Part shown: positions 12,901 to 26,179 of the stretch, piece by piece | How the letters are laid out: every line of letters begins with the position of its first letter | How positions within the stretch are numbered: position 1 is the first letter of the stretch | Notes under the pieces: generated by a model | What the model saw: only the letters and a program-made list of their open reading frames with translations | Database searches by the model: none | Told to the model about the DNA's origin: nothing | Position numbers and translations under genes: made by a program | DNA from: Bolinopsis microptera | Taxonomy: Eukaryota > Ctenophora > Tentaculata > Lobata > Bolinopsidae | Assembly: GCF_026151205.1 (NCBI RefSeq) | Contig: NC_087079.1 | Coordinates: 11,088,635 to 11,152,634 of the forward strand | Reading direction: 5' to 3' | DNA: 64,000 nucleotides

Positions 12901-13252
12901 AGTCACAGTAAAAAGGAGTACCTCCACAGTTTCGACTTTAGCAACTCTGGTTTGATGTATTTTTAGATAAAACATGGCGTGTGACCTTGACGAGACTGCG
13001 TTCATCTCAGTACTGAAAAGACAGTGATTAAAAACTTAGAAACCTGACAAAAAAGTCAAAGGGCAACAATGTCACAAATCATGAGGAAAAGGAAATAGAG
13101 ACCGGAAAAAGGAAGTAAAGTGAGTTTTGGTACCTGGCGGTAGTTCGGCACAAAGCCCCCTGTTTTAAACAGTTGAGAACTTCCTGGCTGTTGGCGACTG
13201 TTTGTGTCGAAATTCCGTCAACATATATCTCGCCGTTTGCATCTTCGTGTAT
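6984..13252 (-). CDS. KIF21: KIF21-like kinesin, 5' end missing
   Basis: A plus-end-directed kinesin-4 family motor and microtubule growth regulator. Twelve exons join in consistent phase to about 901 residues: 13252-13134, 13012-12922, 12181-12041, 11885-11667, 10657-10559, 10425-10257, 9765-9522, 9415-8287, 8015-7869, 7682-7607, 7440-7286 and 7097-6984. The motor half shows SSRSHA (switch I), [14 protein letters not shown] (switch II), [18 protein letters not shown] and [14 protein letters not shown]. The stalk follows the KIF21 pattern: a neck peptide with [13 protein letters not shown], an acidic Glu/Asp stretch, an [19 protein letters not shown] segment, a long basic coiled coil (exon 9415-8287) and LLEHFL. 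The P-loop and first motor exons should lie above 13252, but that sequence is the degraded block. The C-terminal WD40 propeller typical of KIF21A/B is not found. KIF4 was considered, but the stalk matches KIF21. Confidence 0.9.
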
Positions 13253-13392
13253 CTGCGAGAGTCATATAATATATATATGAGCTTTATGACGAATTACAGT
13301 ATTACAATAAAACGAACACTTTTAATAAAAATCTATAGGATAAATTTAACTGTTAAAATTGTTCTGCTCTGGCATGGATCCAAAGAAAAAAC

Positions 13393-16300
13393 CTGAAAGG
13401 GGACCCCCCCAAATTCAAACAAAACAAAAAACCCCCCCCATTTTTTTTTAAATTTTAAAAGGGAAAAAAGTAAGCCCCCCAACCAAAACCTTTCCCCGAA
13501 CCCCAATTTTTTTAAATTTAAAATGGGTCTGATAAAAAAAAAGGGGGGCTTAAATCCGTTTTTTTTTTTTTTCCCGGGGAACAAAAAAAAAACCCTTTAA
13601 AAGGTTTTGTTTTTGTTAGGGTTAGTGATTTGGAAATTTAAATTTTTTTTTAAATTTAAAAAAATTTTATTTTTAATGGGGGAATTTTTTTGGGAGTATT
13701 GTATGGGATTTAAATTTTTGGGAAGGGGGGGTTCCTGGGAAGTTTTTGGGAATTTTTTGGAATTTTCCCTCCCCGAGGTTTGGGGGAGGGAAAGGGGAAA
13801 AAGGGGAAAAAAAAAAAAAACCCAAAAAAAAACCCTTGGGGGTTTTAAAAGGGTTTAAAAATTTTTTGGTTATAAAAAAAAAACCCCTCCCTTCAAGAAA
13901 AAAAATTTTTTTTTTTTTTTTTTAAAAAAAAACCCCCAAAAAAAACCGGGTTTAAAATTACTTTTTGAAAATTAAAGGGAAAAAAAAAAATTTAAAAAAT
14001 TTATCAATGTTTTTAAACTCCCCCCCTTTGGGTTTTTTACTTTTTTTTTTCCCCTTGGCCTTTTCCCCCAGGGGGAACAAAAAAAAAATTCCGGGGAATT
14101 TTCCCTCCATTTTTTTAACAGCTTCCCGGGGAAAACTGGTTCCCTTCCCAAAACCCTTGAAAACCCCCGGGTTGGGTTTTTTTTGGGGTTTTTCCCTTTT
14201 GGCTTCTTTTCCTCATTTTAAAAACCCTTGGGGGGCCCCCCCACGTTTTTTTAAGGGGGTTTCCCCGTGTTTTTTCACCCTTTTTCCAAAATAAAAAGCA
14301 ATTTAACGGGCCCTCCCTTATAAATTTGGGGAAAATTTTTTTTTAAAAAATTTAAAAAATCCCTTCTTTTCCTTAAAACCCCCCAAAAAAACCCTTTATT
14401 TTTTAAAAAAATTTAAAAAATTAGGCCAACTTTTAAAGAATATTTTTGAAAAAAAAAAATTAAATTTGGGGGGAAAACCCACAAAACCCCCACCCCGTAT
14501 AAAATTTAAGCGCCCCTTTTTTTAAAAAATAAAACCCCAATTTTTGGGGCCCGGGCCCAAAATCCCCCCCCCCCAAAAAGTTAAAAAATTTTTTTTACAT
14601 ATAAAAATTTCTTGGGGAAAATTTACGGGAAAATTTCCCCCCAAAAATTTTTTACAGGAGGGTTTTATTTTTTAAAAAACGATCCGGGGGGAAAATTTCC
14701 AAAAAATTTTTTTAAAAGGGGTCCAAAATTAAAAAGACCTAACCCGTTTCGTTTTTCAAATTTTTCCCCCCCCCCAAGGGCCCCCCTTTTGGGGAGGGGG
14801 TTTTTGAATTTTTTAATTTTAAAAAAATTTTTTTCCCAAAGCCCCCGGAAAAAATTTTTTTCCCCAAAAAATTTTTTCATTTAAAATTTTTTAGAATAAA
14901 AATTTGGGAAAAACCCAAAAAAAAAAAATGGGTTTCCCTTTCCCCCTGTTTAACCCCCCCAAAAACCAAACAAAGGGTTTTCCCTTAATGGGGGGTTCCC
15001 ACCTTTAAATTTTTTGGGGTTTTTTCCCGGAAAAACCCGAAAATTTCCCCCTAACCAATTTTTCCCCCCCCGGGTTTTGGCCCCCACCCCAAATTTAAAA
15101 AATTTTGGTAAACCCCCAGCCAAATACAAATAACCATTTTCAGGGGTGTTTTTTGGGAAAAGGGGGGAACAAAAAGGGGCCTTTAACCCCCCTGGCCCCC
15201 AAAAAGGGGGGGGGGCCCAAAAGGCTAAAAAGGCTTTTTGATGAAATCCCCCAAAAGAAAAGAAAAATTTTTTTGGGTTTTTCCTTTATATTCCCAAAAA
15301 ATTCCCCAAATTTGGGGCCCCAATTTTTAAAAAAATTTAAAAAGGGAAAAATAAAGAAGCCCCGGAAAATTTAAGGAAAAATTGGGGGAATTTTTAAAAA
15401 AATTTACAAAAAAGCCCCAGGGGGGGGAACGGGGGGGTTTAAAAAATTTTCTTTTTTTCGGGAAATTCCCTCCCCAGAAACATATCTTTTTTTTTCAAAA
15501 CCTCAAATTTAAAATGTTTTTTTTTTAAAAAAAAAGGTTTTACGGGAAAAAAAAAAAGTCCCTATTGCAAGGGGAAACCCTTACTTTTTTGGGTTTTTAA
15601 ACCCAAATTGTTTCCCCCCCCGGGCCCAGGGTGGTTTTTAAAAAACCCTCCCCCTTGTTTGCTCTCTGAAAAAAACCACTCGCCCCAAAACTCCCTTTTT
15701 CCCCATGGGTTTTAAAAATTTTCCTTCCCCCTTTAAACCCCGGGTTTTTCCCCTTTTTAACGCGAGGTTTAAAGGGTTTTTTAAAACCCCATCAAAAACA
15801 ACTGGGGTTTAAATTAGTTTAAATTTAAGGGAAATTTGGGGGGGGGGGAACCAACTTTTAAATTTAAATTTTTTTTTTAAAAAAAATTAAATTTTTTTGG
15901 CAATTTTTGTTTTAGGGTTTCCCCAAATTTCCCTAAGCTTCAAAAAATAAAATTTTCCAAAAACCCCAAAGAAAAAACCCCAAAACCTCTTTATCTTTTT
16001 TTGTTTTTCCCAAAAATTTTTCCTTTTTTTCAAAAAATTAATTTTTTGGGGGAATGTAATCCAGTTTTCCCAGCCCCCAGCAAAAAACCATTTGGGAAAG
16101 GGCCCAGAAAAGAAAGGGGGATCACCCTTTTTAAATTTTGGTTTGGGCGTGGGAAACACCCCCCAACCCCCAAAACCCTTTCACACCCCCGCAAAAACCT
16201 AAAAAATAAAAAACCTTTTGCTAAATTTTTAAAGGGGAAATTCACACGGGGCCTATTTTTCCCATATCCCCCCAAACGGGAAAACCAAAAAAAAGGGCCC

Positions 16301-19300
16301 GGGCCCCCGGGCACCCCCCCTTTTTCCCACTGGGGTTTACAGGGGGACAAGCCCAAAAACAAAAAACCTTTAACTTGGTTTGGGGCCCCTCCCAAGGGGG
16401 GCCAAAAAAAAACCCTGGGGGCCCCCTTCCCCCCCTAGTTTTTTTTATTGAAAAAAAGGCCCCTGGATTTTTACACGCCCTTTCCAGGCTTTTGTAAGAA
16501 AAACCTTGAAAAATTTTAACGGGACCACGGGGGAATAACACACAACCCGGGGTTTAAAACAGAAACCCCCCAAACCACAGCCCCGCCCCTGCCCCCCATT
16601 TTGGGTTCCCCAAATTTTAAATCAAATTTTGGGTTTTTCCAATTTTTCCGGTAAAAAAAGGGGAAATTAAATTGAATTTATTTGGGTTTCCCAAAATCCC
16701 CCCAAAACCCCACCAAAATTTTTCCCGGGGCCAAAAAACGGGAAGGGTTTTTAAACCCGAAATCCCCCAAACCCTTAACCCCCCAAAATTCCAAAAACAA
16801 ACCCCGGAAAAACCCCTAGCCGGCAAAAAAAAAGGGGAAGGGAATGGGGGGTTTCCCAAATAATATCCCAAACTTTTAATATTAAACCCAAAAAAATATT
16901 TTAAAAAAGGGGAGGGGAATAAATTTTTGGGGCCCCCTTTTAAAACAAATACGGGTAAATTTTTTACTTTTTCCCTTTAAACCCCATTTTATTTTTTTCC
17001 CCAAAAATTTGGGGAAAAAACACTACTTTTAAAAAAGGGAAAACCACCCCCCCTATTTTTTAAAGGGGTTACAAAATGTACAAAGGGCCCCCAAAATTGG
17101 GAAAAACCGGGGGGGAAATTTTTAAAAGGGGGGAAGTTGGGGTTTTTTTTACAGTAAAAAAATTTTATTGTTTTTGGGTAGTAGGGGGGCCCGGATTAAA
17201 GGGGGGGGAACGCCCCCCAAGGGTTTTTTTTTTTAATTTTTAAAACCTTTTAAAGGGGGCGGGGGGGGGGGGGGGGAATTTAAACCCCAAAAAAAAATTT
17301 TTTTTATGGGGGGGCCCCCTGGGGCCCTACCCAAAAATTTAAAAAAAGGGCCAAAAAAGGGCCCCCGGGCAAAATAAAAACAAAAATTATTAAAAAACAT
17401 AAAAATTTCAAAAATAAAAACCCCCCCCACCACCCCTTTAGAATTCCCCCAACCCGGAGGGAATAGGGACTGAAAAAAAACCCAAAAAATTTTTCCAAAT
17501 TTTTCCTTTTTTTTAACCCTTTGGCCCGAGGGAATTTGCCCCAATTTTACAGCGGGTTTGGATTTTGGGGTTTCCCAAAGGAAAAATTAGACCCCCCACT
17601 TAAAAAACGGTGTTTAATTTTGCTTCCCGTGTAAAAAATTGGGTTGGAAAGCCCCAATAAAAATTTTTTTAAAAAACTAAGCATTTTTGTTTAAAAAGTT
17701 TTAGCTTTTCCAAATTCTTTAGGGGCGCCCCAGAAACCCCCCAAAAAAGGCAATCGGGGGGAAGGGGGGCTTTTGGGGCCCCAAACCAAAAAAGGGGGCC
17801 CGGTTTTGAAAATTTTAAAATTTCCCCCTCACTAATAAAACCCCCCTTTTCCCCCTTTTTCCCCCCCCCATATTTTCCCAAAAATTTTTTTTTTATTTGG
17901 GATTTAAGAAAAAAAATCAGTGTAGTCCCGGAAAAATAATTAAAATTTTGGGGGTTTTTTTTATTTAATTTTGGAAGGGGTTTAAAGGGCCTTGGAAAAA
18001 ATTTCCAAACCCCCGGGGGGGCCCCCCTTTGATACACCCCCCGCCGAAAAAATTTTTTTCTTCCCACTAAAAACAAAAACCCTAAAAATCTTTTTTGGGG
18101 GGCCCCCCATATTTTTCCCAAGTAAAAAACATTTTTCATTTATTTTCCCTTTTGGTTCTTTAACCCCCTTAACTTTGCCCCCCGTAAAAGGCTGGGTTTT
18201 TAATTTTTAAAGAAAAACTTTTTATTTAAAAAATTCTAGCCTTTTTCCCTAAAAAAACCTGGTTTAAGTGGAAAAATTGGTTTTTTCCCAAAAAAAAAGT
18301 TTGGGTAATTTTGGGGTTATTTTTAAAATTTAAGGGTTTAAAAAAATTTTGGGTGGTTTTTTTTTTGGGCGGGCCCCAAATTTAAAAAATTTTGTTACCC
18401 CCCCCAAAAACCCAAAAAAAAACTTTTAATTTTTTACTACATTTTTAAAAAGGTTTGTAAAAAAGAAAAAATTAAATTTAGTTTTTTAAACAAAAAGGGG
18501 GTTTTAAAGGGGGTGGGTTTTTCCGGGGAAAAAAAAAAGGGTTTAAAACCATTAAACCCCACATAAATTTTTTAAAGGCTTTTCATATATCAGGGGTTTT
18601 TTTTTTTTCCAAAATTTGGGGAAAGGGAACTTTTTCCCTTATAAAAAAGGGTTTGGGCCGCAGGGGAGGGGGAACAAGTTTAAAAAACGTAAATTTAAAA
18701 CGTTTTCCCCCCAAAAAAAATAAAAAATTTAAATTTAAATTTTTTAAAAATTTGTTTTTTTAAATTTGGGGGAAAATGTTTTTTAAGGGCCGATATTTGG
18801 GCGGGGAAGGGGGGGAACTTTTTGAAAGGGACCCCCCCCACAAAAAAAACCGGAAAGGGGGTTTTATAAAACCCAAAAAGGGAAACCAAAAAATTTCTTA
18901 AAAAACCGGGAAAAGAAAAAAAATTTTTGGGAAAAAGGTCACAAAATTAACCCCTTAAATTTAAAATTTCCTTTTTAAATGGGGGGGGGTTTTAAAAATG
19001 TCCCTAAAAGGGGCTTTTGGGGGGTTTTGTTTAAGCCGGGGAGTTTTTAATGGGAGAAAGGGGGGATTTGGGGATTAAGCCCCAGGGGGTTTTAGGGGGG
19101 CCCTTTTTTAAGACCCGATGGGAAAAAAAAAACCCCCAAGGGTTCTTGAATTTTTTTTTTTTTTTTGGGAACCCTTTCCCCCCTTCTTTGGGGAAATTTC
19201 CCCCGGGTTTTTAAAGGGGTCTTTTTTAAGGGCCCCCAATTTTTTGGGGAAAAAAAAAGGGAAAAAAACAAAAACCAATTTTTTCTCAAACAAAAGGAAA

Positions 19301-22300
19301 AAATAAAAAATTATTTTTAATTGGAAACCCCTTTAAAAAAAAAAAATTTTCCCTTTTTTTGCAAAAAAACCAAAAAAGGTTTTCCGGGGGAATTTTTTTA
19401 ACCCACCCCCATCCCACGGCAACGGGTTTTTTAATGAAAAAAAAAAGTTTTAAACGCCCCAAAAAAACCCCCAAAAACCATTTTTAAAGCCCAACTTTCG
19501 GGGGCAAAAAATTTTAAAATTTGTCCCCCCCCCCCAAAAAAAAAACCCAAAGGCCCCCCCTTTAAATCACCCCCCTGGGGAATATTTTCTTTCTCTTTTT
19601 TCCACAGGGGAAAACCCGAAAGACTTTTTGCGAAAGGGAAAAGGGTTTTTGCCCGGGGGACCCTAGAATGCCCGGGGGGGTTTCCCCCTCCGGGAAAAAA
19701 AGGGTTAGTCCCCAAAAATTTCGGGCGCCCCCCCGGGAGGGCCCCCTCGGGGGTTGGTCCCCAAGTGGGGGGGGGCCCCGTAAAATTTGGGGAAATTTAA
19801 AAAAGGTTTCGAGAATTTTCCCATTTTAAGGGGGGGAAATTTTCCCGGGAGAAACTTGGGGGAAAAAAAATTTTTTTTTTTAAAAACCTTTAAATTTTAA
19901 ATCAAAAATTTTAAGTTTACAAAAAAATTTTGGGGACCTTTTTTATCATAGAAAAAAAAAAAAGAAATTTTTTAAAATTTCATAAAATTTCCTTTTTTAA
20001 AATTTACCCTTCTTTTTTTTTAAATTTTAATGGGTTTTTTAATTTTCGGAGGTGGGGGGGAAAAATTAAAATTTGGATTTTTTTTTAAAAAATCAATAAA
20101 GGGTTTTTAAAGGGGAAGCCGGGGGGGAAAATTTTAAGGGAATAGGAAAACAGAAAAAATTTGGCCTGTTTAAAATTTTACCCCCATTTTTAAAACACGG
20201 TCCCCCAACACCCCAATTTTTCAACCCCTTTAAAATAAAAAAAAAAACCCCAAAATTTTTAACCCCCCACCCCCCCTGTGTAAATTTTCCCCCACCCAAT
20301 TTTCCCCTGGGGAAAATTTCCTTTTGGGGGGAAATTTAAGAATAAAATCCCCCAAGGGGGGGCAGACCTTCCCCCCCCCAATGATAATTAAACCAAAGGG
20401 GTTTATCCTTTTTTACGGGGGCCCCCCCGCAGTTTTTGTAAAACCCGAGCAAAATTAAATAAAATTTCTTTTCCTAAAAAACTTTTCCCAAAAGGGATTT
20501 AAAAAACGGGGAAAAAACGTGTTAAATTGGAGGGGAACCTTTTAGGGGGGGCCCCTGAAAGATAAAGGGGTTTTTCCCCTTTGGGGGGTTTTGGGCCTTT
20601 AAACAAAACTTCCCAAAAAAAAAATTTTTAAACCCAAAATTTTTTTTGGGCCCGCCCATTTTTCCCCTAGCGGGGAAAGGTCCACAGGGGGAAATTTTTG
20701 GGGGGTTTTTAAAAAGGGCCCCAAAGAAATTTTTTTGGGGAAATCGGGGGCCCCCCCCCCCATTTTTCCACCCCCTTTACTTGATGGGGAAATGTTTAAA
20801 GAAAAAAGGGAGGGGGGGACTTTTAATAATTGTTTGGCCCCCCCGGAATTTAAAGGGCGGAGGGTTTTAAATTTTAAATTTTTAGGCCCCCCCCTTTTAA
20901 AATTAAGGGGGGGTTTAAAAAAAGGGGGGCTGGGTTGGTTTTTTACCCCCCCCAAACCCCTTTTCCGTACCCTTAAATCCCAAAAACCCTTTTGGGCCCT
21001 TTACAATACATTAAAAGGTTTTCCTAAACCCCTAAAAGGAAAAACACAATACCCCCCCAAAAATTTTGGAGCTAGGTGGGGGGGCCTAGTTTAAAAAACC
21101 GGGGTTAAAAAAAAACTTTTTCCTTTTCCCCCTTTAACTTTAATCCCTAAAATTTTTTAATTTTAAAAAATTTTTTTTAGGGGTTTTGTTTTAATTTTTT
21201 TAAAACAATTTTTCCCCCCCCCTCTTTAAATTTTTTTGGGGTGGGTTTAAAAAAAACCCTTTCCCTGGGAAAATTAAGGACAAAAAATTTTTAAATTTTT
21301 TCCCCAAAAAACTTTATTTTAAAAAGATACAAAAAATTATTGGTAAAACCCAATGTAAAAACCTAAAATTGCAAAATTTTTTTTTAAACCCGGGAAGCCC
21401 ACCCTCCCCCCCCGGGGTTTCATTTTTTCCCTGTTTGGGAATATACTTTTTTTTTAAAAACCTTTTTCCCCCTTTAAACGGGGGAATTTTAAAAAATTTT
21501 TTCCCCAAAAAAACCCTTTAAAATTTTTTAAAATTTCCCAAAATCTGAAAATTTTACAAAAATAAATTTAAAAATTTTGGGGGGCCCCCCAATTTAAAAT
21601 TTTTTTTTTAATGGGAGTTTAAATTTATTTTTTTTAAATAAAGGTGGCCCCAATTTCCCAAAAAAACCCGGGGGGGAGCCTAGCTTAAGGGAAATAAAAA
21701 TTTTAAATTTTTGGGAATTTTTCCCCAAAATTTTTTGGGGGAAAAATTTTGGCCCAAAAGGGGGTAAAAATGAAAAAAAAGGGTTTTTAAAAAAATTCCT
21801 AGAAAACAAAAAGACCTTTTAAATCTTTAAAAAACAAATTTTTTTTCCCTTTTAGGAAAACCCCTGTTTTTAAAAAAAAAAAACCCCAATAAAAAAAAAT
21901 TTTAATTAATCCCAAAAATTTAACCCCCCCTAAGTTTAAAAAACCGAAATTTTTAAAAATTCCCCAAAAAGGGGGAAAAATTTCTTTTTCGGGGAAAAAA
22001 AAACCAATTTTTAAAAAGGGAAAATTTTCTGAGGGAAATTTCCGGGAAAAATTTTTGGCCCCCGGGAAAAAATTAGGTTTTCCGTAAAATCACCCCCCAT
22101 GGGGCCCTAAAAAACCTTTTGATGGGGGGCCCTAAAATTGGGGGAAATTTAAAAAAAGAAAAAAACCCCCCCTTTTTTACCCCTTCTTTTGGAGGGAATA
22201 AAAAGGGTAAGCCCTGGTTGAAAAATTTTTTTTACAGGTAAAAACGGGGAAAAAAATTCCCCTTTTTTCCAATAATTTGGGGAACCTTTTCTTTCCCTCC

Positions 22301-23618
22301 CTTTGGGGTTTTGTTTCCTTAAAAAACTGAAAAATTGCCCCCCCCCAATTTTTCGGGATTAATCCCAAAACCCCAAAAAAAAACAAGCTTTTTTCCTTTA
22401 AAGGGAAAATTCAAAAAACCCCCCCCCTTTTTAAAACCTTTTTTTCAAAACCCCAAAGACCCCAAACCCCCCCCAAACAAAAAACCCCCCATTTGGGTTT
22501 TGGGGCCCCCTTTACTCCCTTTTAAAAAACCCTTTTGGGTTTTTATTTTTGGGGCGGGGGGTTTTCGGGTTCCCCAAAATTTGAAAAACCTTTTTCCCCC
22601 AAAATCCCCCCTTTTTTTCCCCCCAAACCCCTAAAAACCTTTCCAATAGTTTTCCCCCCGGGGGCCCAATTTCTCGGGCTAAACCCACCCTTCTTTCAAA
22701 AAATTGTAATCCCCCCCACTCGGGTTTTACCCCCGGGGGCCCCCCCCTTGGGGGATTATCCGAAAAAGGTTTTTTTGTTTTTGGGGGCCCTTTTTTGGGG
22801 GGGCCATTTGGGGCTTTCTACCCCAAGCCCCCGGGGTTTGGGGGGAAAACCCCTTCCCAGGGGCCCCCCTTTTCCATCTTTTTCCCCCCCTTTTTGTAAA
22901 GGCCAAAAGGAAAAAAAACCTTTAAACCCCAGCTCCCAAAACCCCTGATTTTTGATTTTTCCCCATTTGAAATTTTAAAAATAGCCCCCTTTTACGGGCC
23001 CTTGGGGGTTTAGCACTTTTTCGGGGAACCCCCATTTGGGGAGGAAAATTAAAACCCTTGGGGACCCCCCTTCCCTCTTTTAAAGGGTTAAGCAAAATTT
23101 AAAAGGGAAAGAGACCCCCAATTTAAAAAAAACCTCCCCTTTTAACCCCTGCCCCCCCCAATTTCCCCCCCCCTTTTTATTCCCTTTTTTCCAAAAATTA
23201 AAATTTATGCCGGGCCCTTTCCCCAGGGGGGGCAAAAAAACCCTTGCTTTTGGGGCCCTGGCCCGGTTTGCCCCAAAAAAGGGAAAAAGGGGTTTCCCCT
23301 AAAAAAGGGATTAGGAACCCCCCCAAAAATAAATTCCCCAAATTTTTTTGGGGGTTGGGGGACCCCTTTTTTGGGTTTTCCCCCGGGGTTTTGGCCCCTA
23401 CTTTTTGGCCCAAAAAAAAATTGGGGTTTTTTTGGGGAAGGGGGGGTTTGTGGGGAAAAAGTTGGGGCCAAAAACTCAAACCTTTTGGGGGTTGGGGCCC
23501 TTTTCCCCCCCCCCCTCAAATTTTTTTTCGGGGGAAAGGGGGCCCAGGGAACCCCAAAAAAATTTTATGGTAAATTTTAAATAAGAAAATTTTTTGGGCC
23601 ATAAAAAAAAAATTTAAA

Positions 23619-23658
<40 letters not shown>

Positions 23659-24340
23659 TTCCAAAAAAATTCTTTAAAAAAAAGAATCAATATAAAGGGC
23701 CTTTTAGCCTTAAAATTTTCTAAAGAGTAAAAAAATTAAAAAATTCGTTTTTCCCTTTGGGATTTATGTTTTTAAAAATTGGGGAGAAAAATTTTTAAAA
23801 AAAAAAACAAAAAATAAATAAAATTTTGGGTTAAAAATTAAAAAAGAATTTTTAATTTTCCGGGATATAAAAAAGGGAAAAACATTTCCCGGGGGGAACG
23901 AATATTTTTTGGCATGAGGGGGGAATTTTGGGTTTAAAACCCTGGGGGAAAAACCCTTTTCCCTTTTGGAAAGGGGGAAAAAGGGGTTTTCGAAAATTTC
24001 CTTAATAAAGAAAGGGGTTCCCCCTAGAATTTAAATTTACCCCCCCTTTAACTCCCTTAAAACTTTTTCGGGGGGGCCAAAAAACAATAAAAATTGGGGG
24101 AAAAGCAAATAAAAAAGGGAATACGGGGAATTGGGAAAAATTTTGGGATTTTTTGGGTCTGTTTTTTTTTTTTTTGGGGAAATTAAAACGTTTCTAACCA
24201 CAAAAAAATTTAAAACTTGGGCCCCTTTTTTATCGTTTAAAAACATTTTTGGGGGAAAAAAAAGTGGAAACCCAAATTTATTCAAAAAAATTTTACAATT
24301 AGCTTTATGTTTTTTGAAATTTTCAGCCAAGCAAAGCCCC
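13393..24340. other. homopolymer-inflated low-quality assembly block
   Basis: About 11 kb made almost entirely of short runs (AAAA, CCCC, GGGG, TTTT) with hardly any alternating dinucleotides. Normal sequence resumes abruptly on both sides. All ORFs inside are rich in Phe, Lys, Gly and Pro, which are the products of homopolymer codons (TTT, AAA, GGG, CCC). It contains a 38-base G run at 23619-23656. No gene can be read here. It sits where the first KIF21 exons are expected. Confidence 0.9.
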
Positions 24341-25012
24341 GAAACCTATTTATTTTAATATTGGACACTGATAAAATTGAAGCAGCGAAATCTGCAACTG
24401 AATCAAAATGTTTTGCATAAGTAACGAGCGTGCTAAATCACTCTACAATCCATCTTCGAGATTGTTCTAAAAGGGCCCCCGACGGTTGTAACCAACTTCA
24501 ATCGATGTATTTTCGGACGCTGATTCCGAATCACCCCCCATGACATAGGGTTAAAATGCTCCCCTGACGAGATATTGGCGAAAAACTGTCTCGATCACGT
24601 GATATGACCGTATAAGGAAGTTAGTCTAATTTCTCGTTAGGGTTAGGGTTTCGGCATATGTTTTGTTAAGGATAGGGTTAGGGTTAGGGTTGGGATCAGA
24701 TTAGAGGGTTAGGGTTTCGAAAAGTCGTTCAGAACCAGCTAGAGAACGGGTTGAAAAAGTCACGTGACAGTCGAGTGTAGAGTGATTAATCATCATCCCA
24801 TAAGTAACCTTGTATCACGTTGTGACATCCACGGTCGTTTCACCCACGTTCGTTTCACTGACGATACAGGGGAGCCGCGCACTCGTGCGCGGCGGGTCAT
24901 ACAACGTATTTGACCATTGTTAATGGTCTGACCCGGCGCGCGCTACTTCGTAGCACATTTCGAGAAGAAAGCGGCGCGCGCTACTTCGAAGAAATTTAGA
25001 CGAGTAACATCC
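24341..25012. other. non-coding stretch with TTAGGG tracts and GC-rich hairpins
   Basis: TTAGGG-like units lie at about 24637-24715 (GTTAGGGTTAGGGTTTCG and variants). A stem GCCGCGCAC/GTGCGCGGC sits near 24874-24893. GACCATT/AATGGTC form a stem near 24911-24927. GGCGCGCGCTACTTCG occurs twice (about 24935 and 24973). No gene is seen. Confidence 0.6.
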
Positions 25013-25710
25013 GTCAAACAACGTATGACAAAAGTAACCCTGACTTTTTTCGAGTTTGAGCCTTTAATGTTTTAAGGAAAGTTTTCATTTTATGGTTACT
25101 GTTTACCTGAGGACCCCAGGCTTTAATGTTGGTAAACAACACCGAATAGAGATTAGGCGGAATGACAGGCTGAGCGCGGCCCAGTAAGGTTACTGTTTAA
25201 CTTTACATTATGTAATAGTTGAACACTTTCTAAATTAAAGTATAATTCAACTAGACTAATAAAATACTAAAATCTGAGTAAGAACACCTTTAATACACTT
25301 CACTAAATCGATTTTTGGGCCAAAGGCCAAAAACCATGTTTTTTTGATATTTTGTTCACATAGCCATGTGCCTACGCGTACTGCGTGACGCGCTACTGCA
25401 AGCGAGAGGGCTCTGGTTAGAGCAAATATTTGAGCAATTTAACTTTGTCGACATGCCAGCAAAATGTGCATAAAAATAGTTGGAACACAGCCGGGCCGCA
25501 TAATAAATAAAATAATATAAAATAAAACGAGTCCCTTAATTTTAAAGTAAAAATCCAAAATCCAAGGCTAAAAAGGTGGTCAAAATGTAGGCTTTTTGCG
25601 CGCACTTAATGTTTGGTTTTTAAGTGCTATATTTAGAATTTTTTCCATAACTCTTGTAATAACGACTAATTTAAATAGATTTAATATAATTCTGACAAAA
25701 AAAATTTTTT
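25013..25710 (+). repeat. dispersed 0.7 kb repeat, copy 1
   Basis: Near-identical in inverted orientation to 50989-51683, beginning GTCAAACAACGTATGAC. It breaks off at the N gap after a run of A and T. No convincing protein is encoded. The sharp outer border at 25013 suggests an element end. Confidence 0.85.
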
Positions 25711-25810
25711 NNNNNNNNNNNNNNNNNNNNNNNNNNNNNNNNNNNNNNNNNNNNNNNNNNNNNNNNNNNNNNNNNNNNNNNNNNNNNNNNNNNNNNNNNN
25801 NNNNNNNNNN
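25711..25810. other. assembly gap of 100 N
   Basis: Exactly 100 N, a scaffold gap of conventional size. The true distance between the flanks is unknown. Confidence 0.99.
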
Positions 25811-26179
25811 TGTACCGAGTTTAAGCTTGAAAAATTATAGACATGTTTATCATCCCAGCTTCCCAGCAAAAGAGTTCCAATTTGGGTCCCCCCGATGTTA
25901 AATTTTAGAAGTGGAATATTTTGTTTCAGTTTGTCTACAACTCTACTTGAACCTTATAAGTTAAAAGTTGAACTACAGGATCAAGATGTCTCGATGTTAT
26001 TTAAACATGAATTTCAAGGTATAATGATGCTTAATTGGGTTTTGAAACCAATTTTAACCGATTTCTCGTACAATTTTTACGTCAGGAACAGTCATCAAAA
26101 TGAGTTTGTAACAAGGTTGATATTTTAGTTATTTTCAAGCTCTCGATCAGAAAATAAATCTAAGCTTTTATAGGGGGTA

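Noticed and set aside
6984-13252. KIF4 chromokinesin
   Set aside because: The motor is similar, but the neck, acidic stretch and coiled-coil segments follow KIF21.
13393-24340. Dozens of ORFs of 60-156 codons on both strands
   Set aside because: They are translations of homopolymer runs (Phe/Lys/Gly/Pro), with matching shadows on the other strand, in sequence that is not credible.
24637-24715. True telomere
   Set aside because: Only a few interrupted TTAGGG units, internal to the contig.
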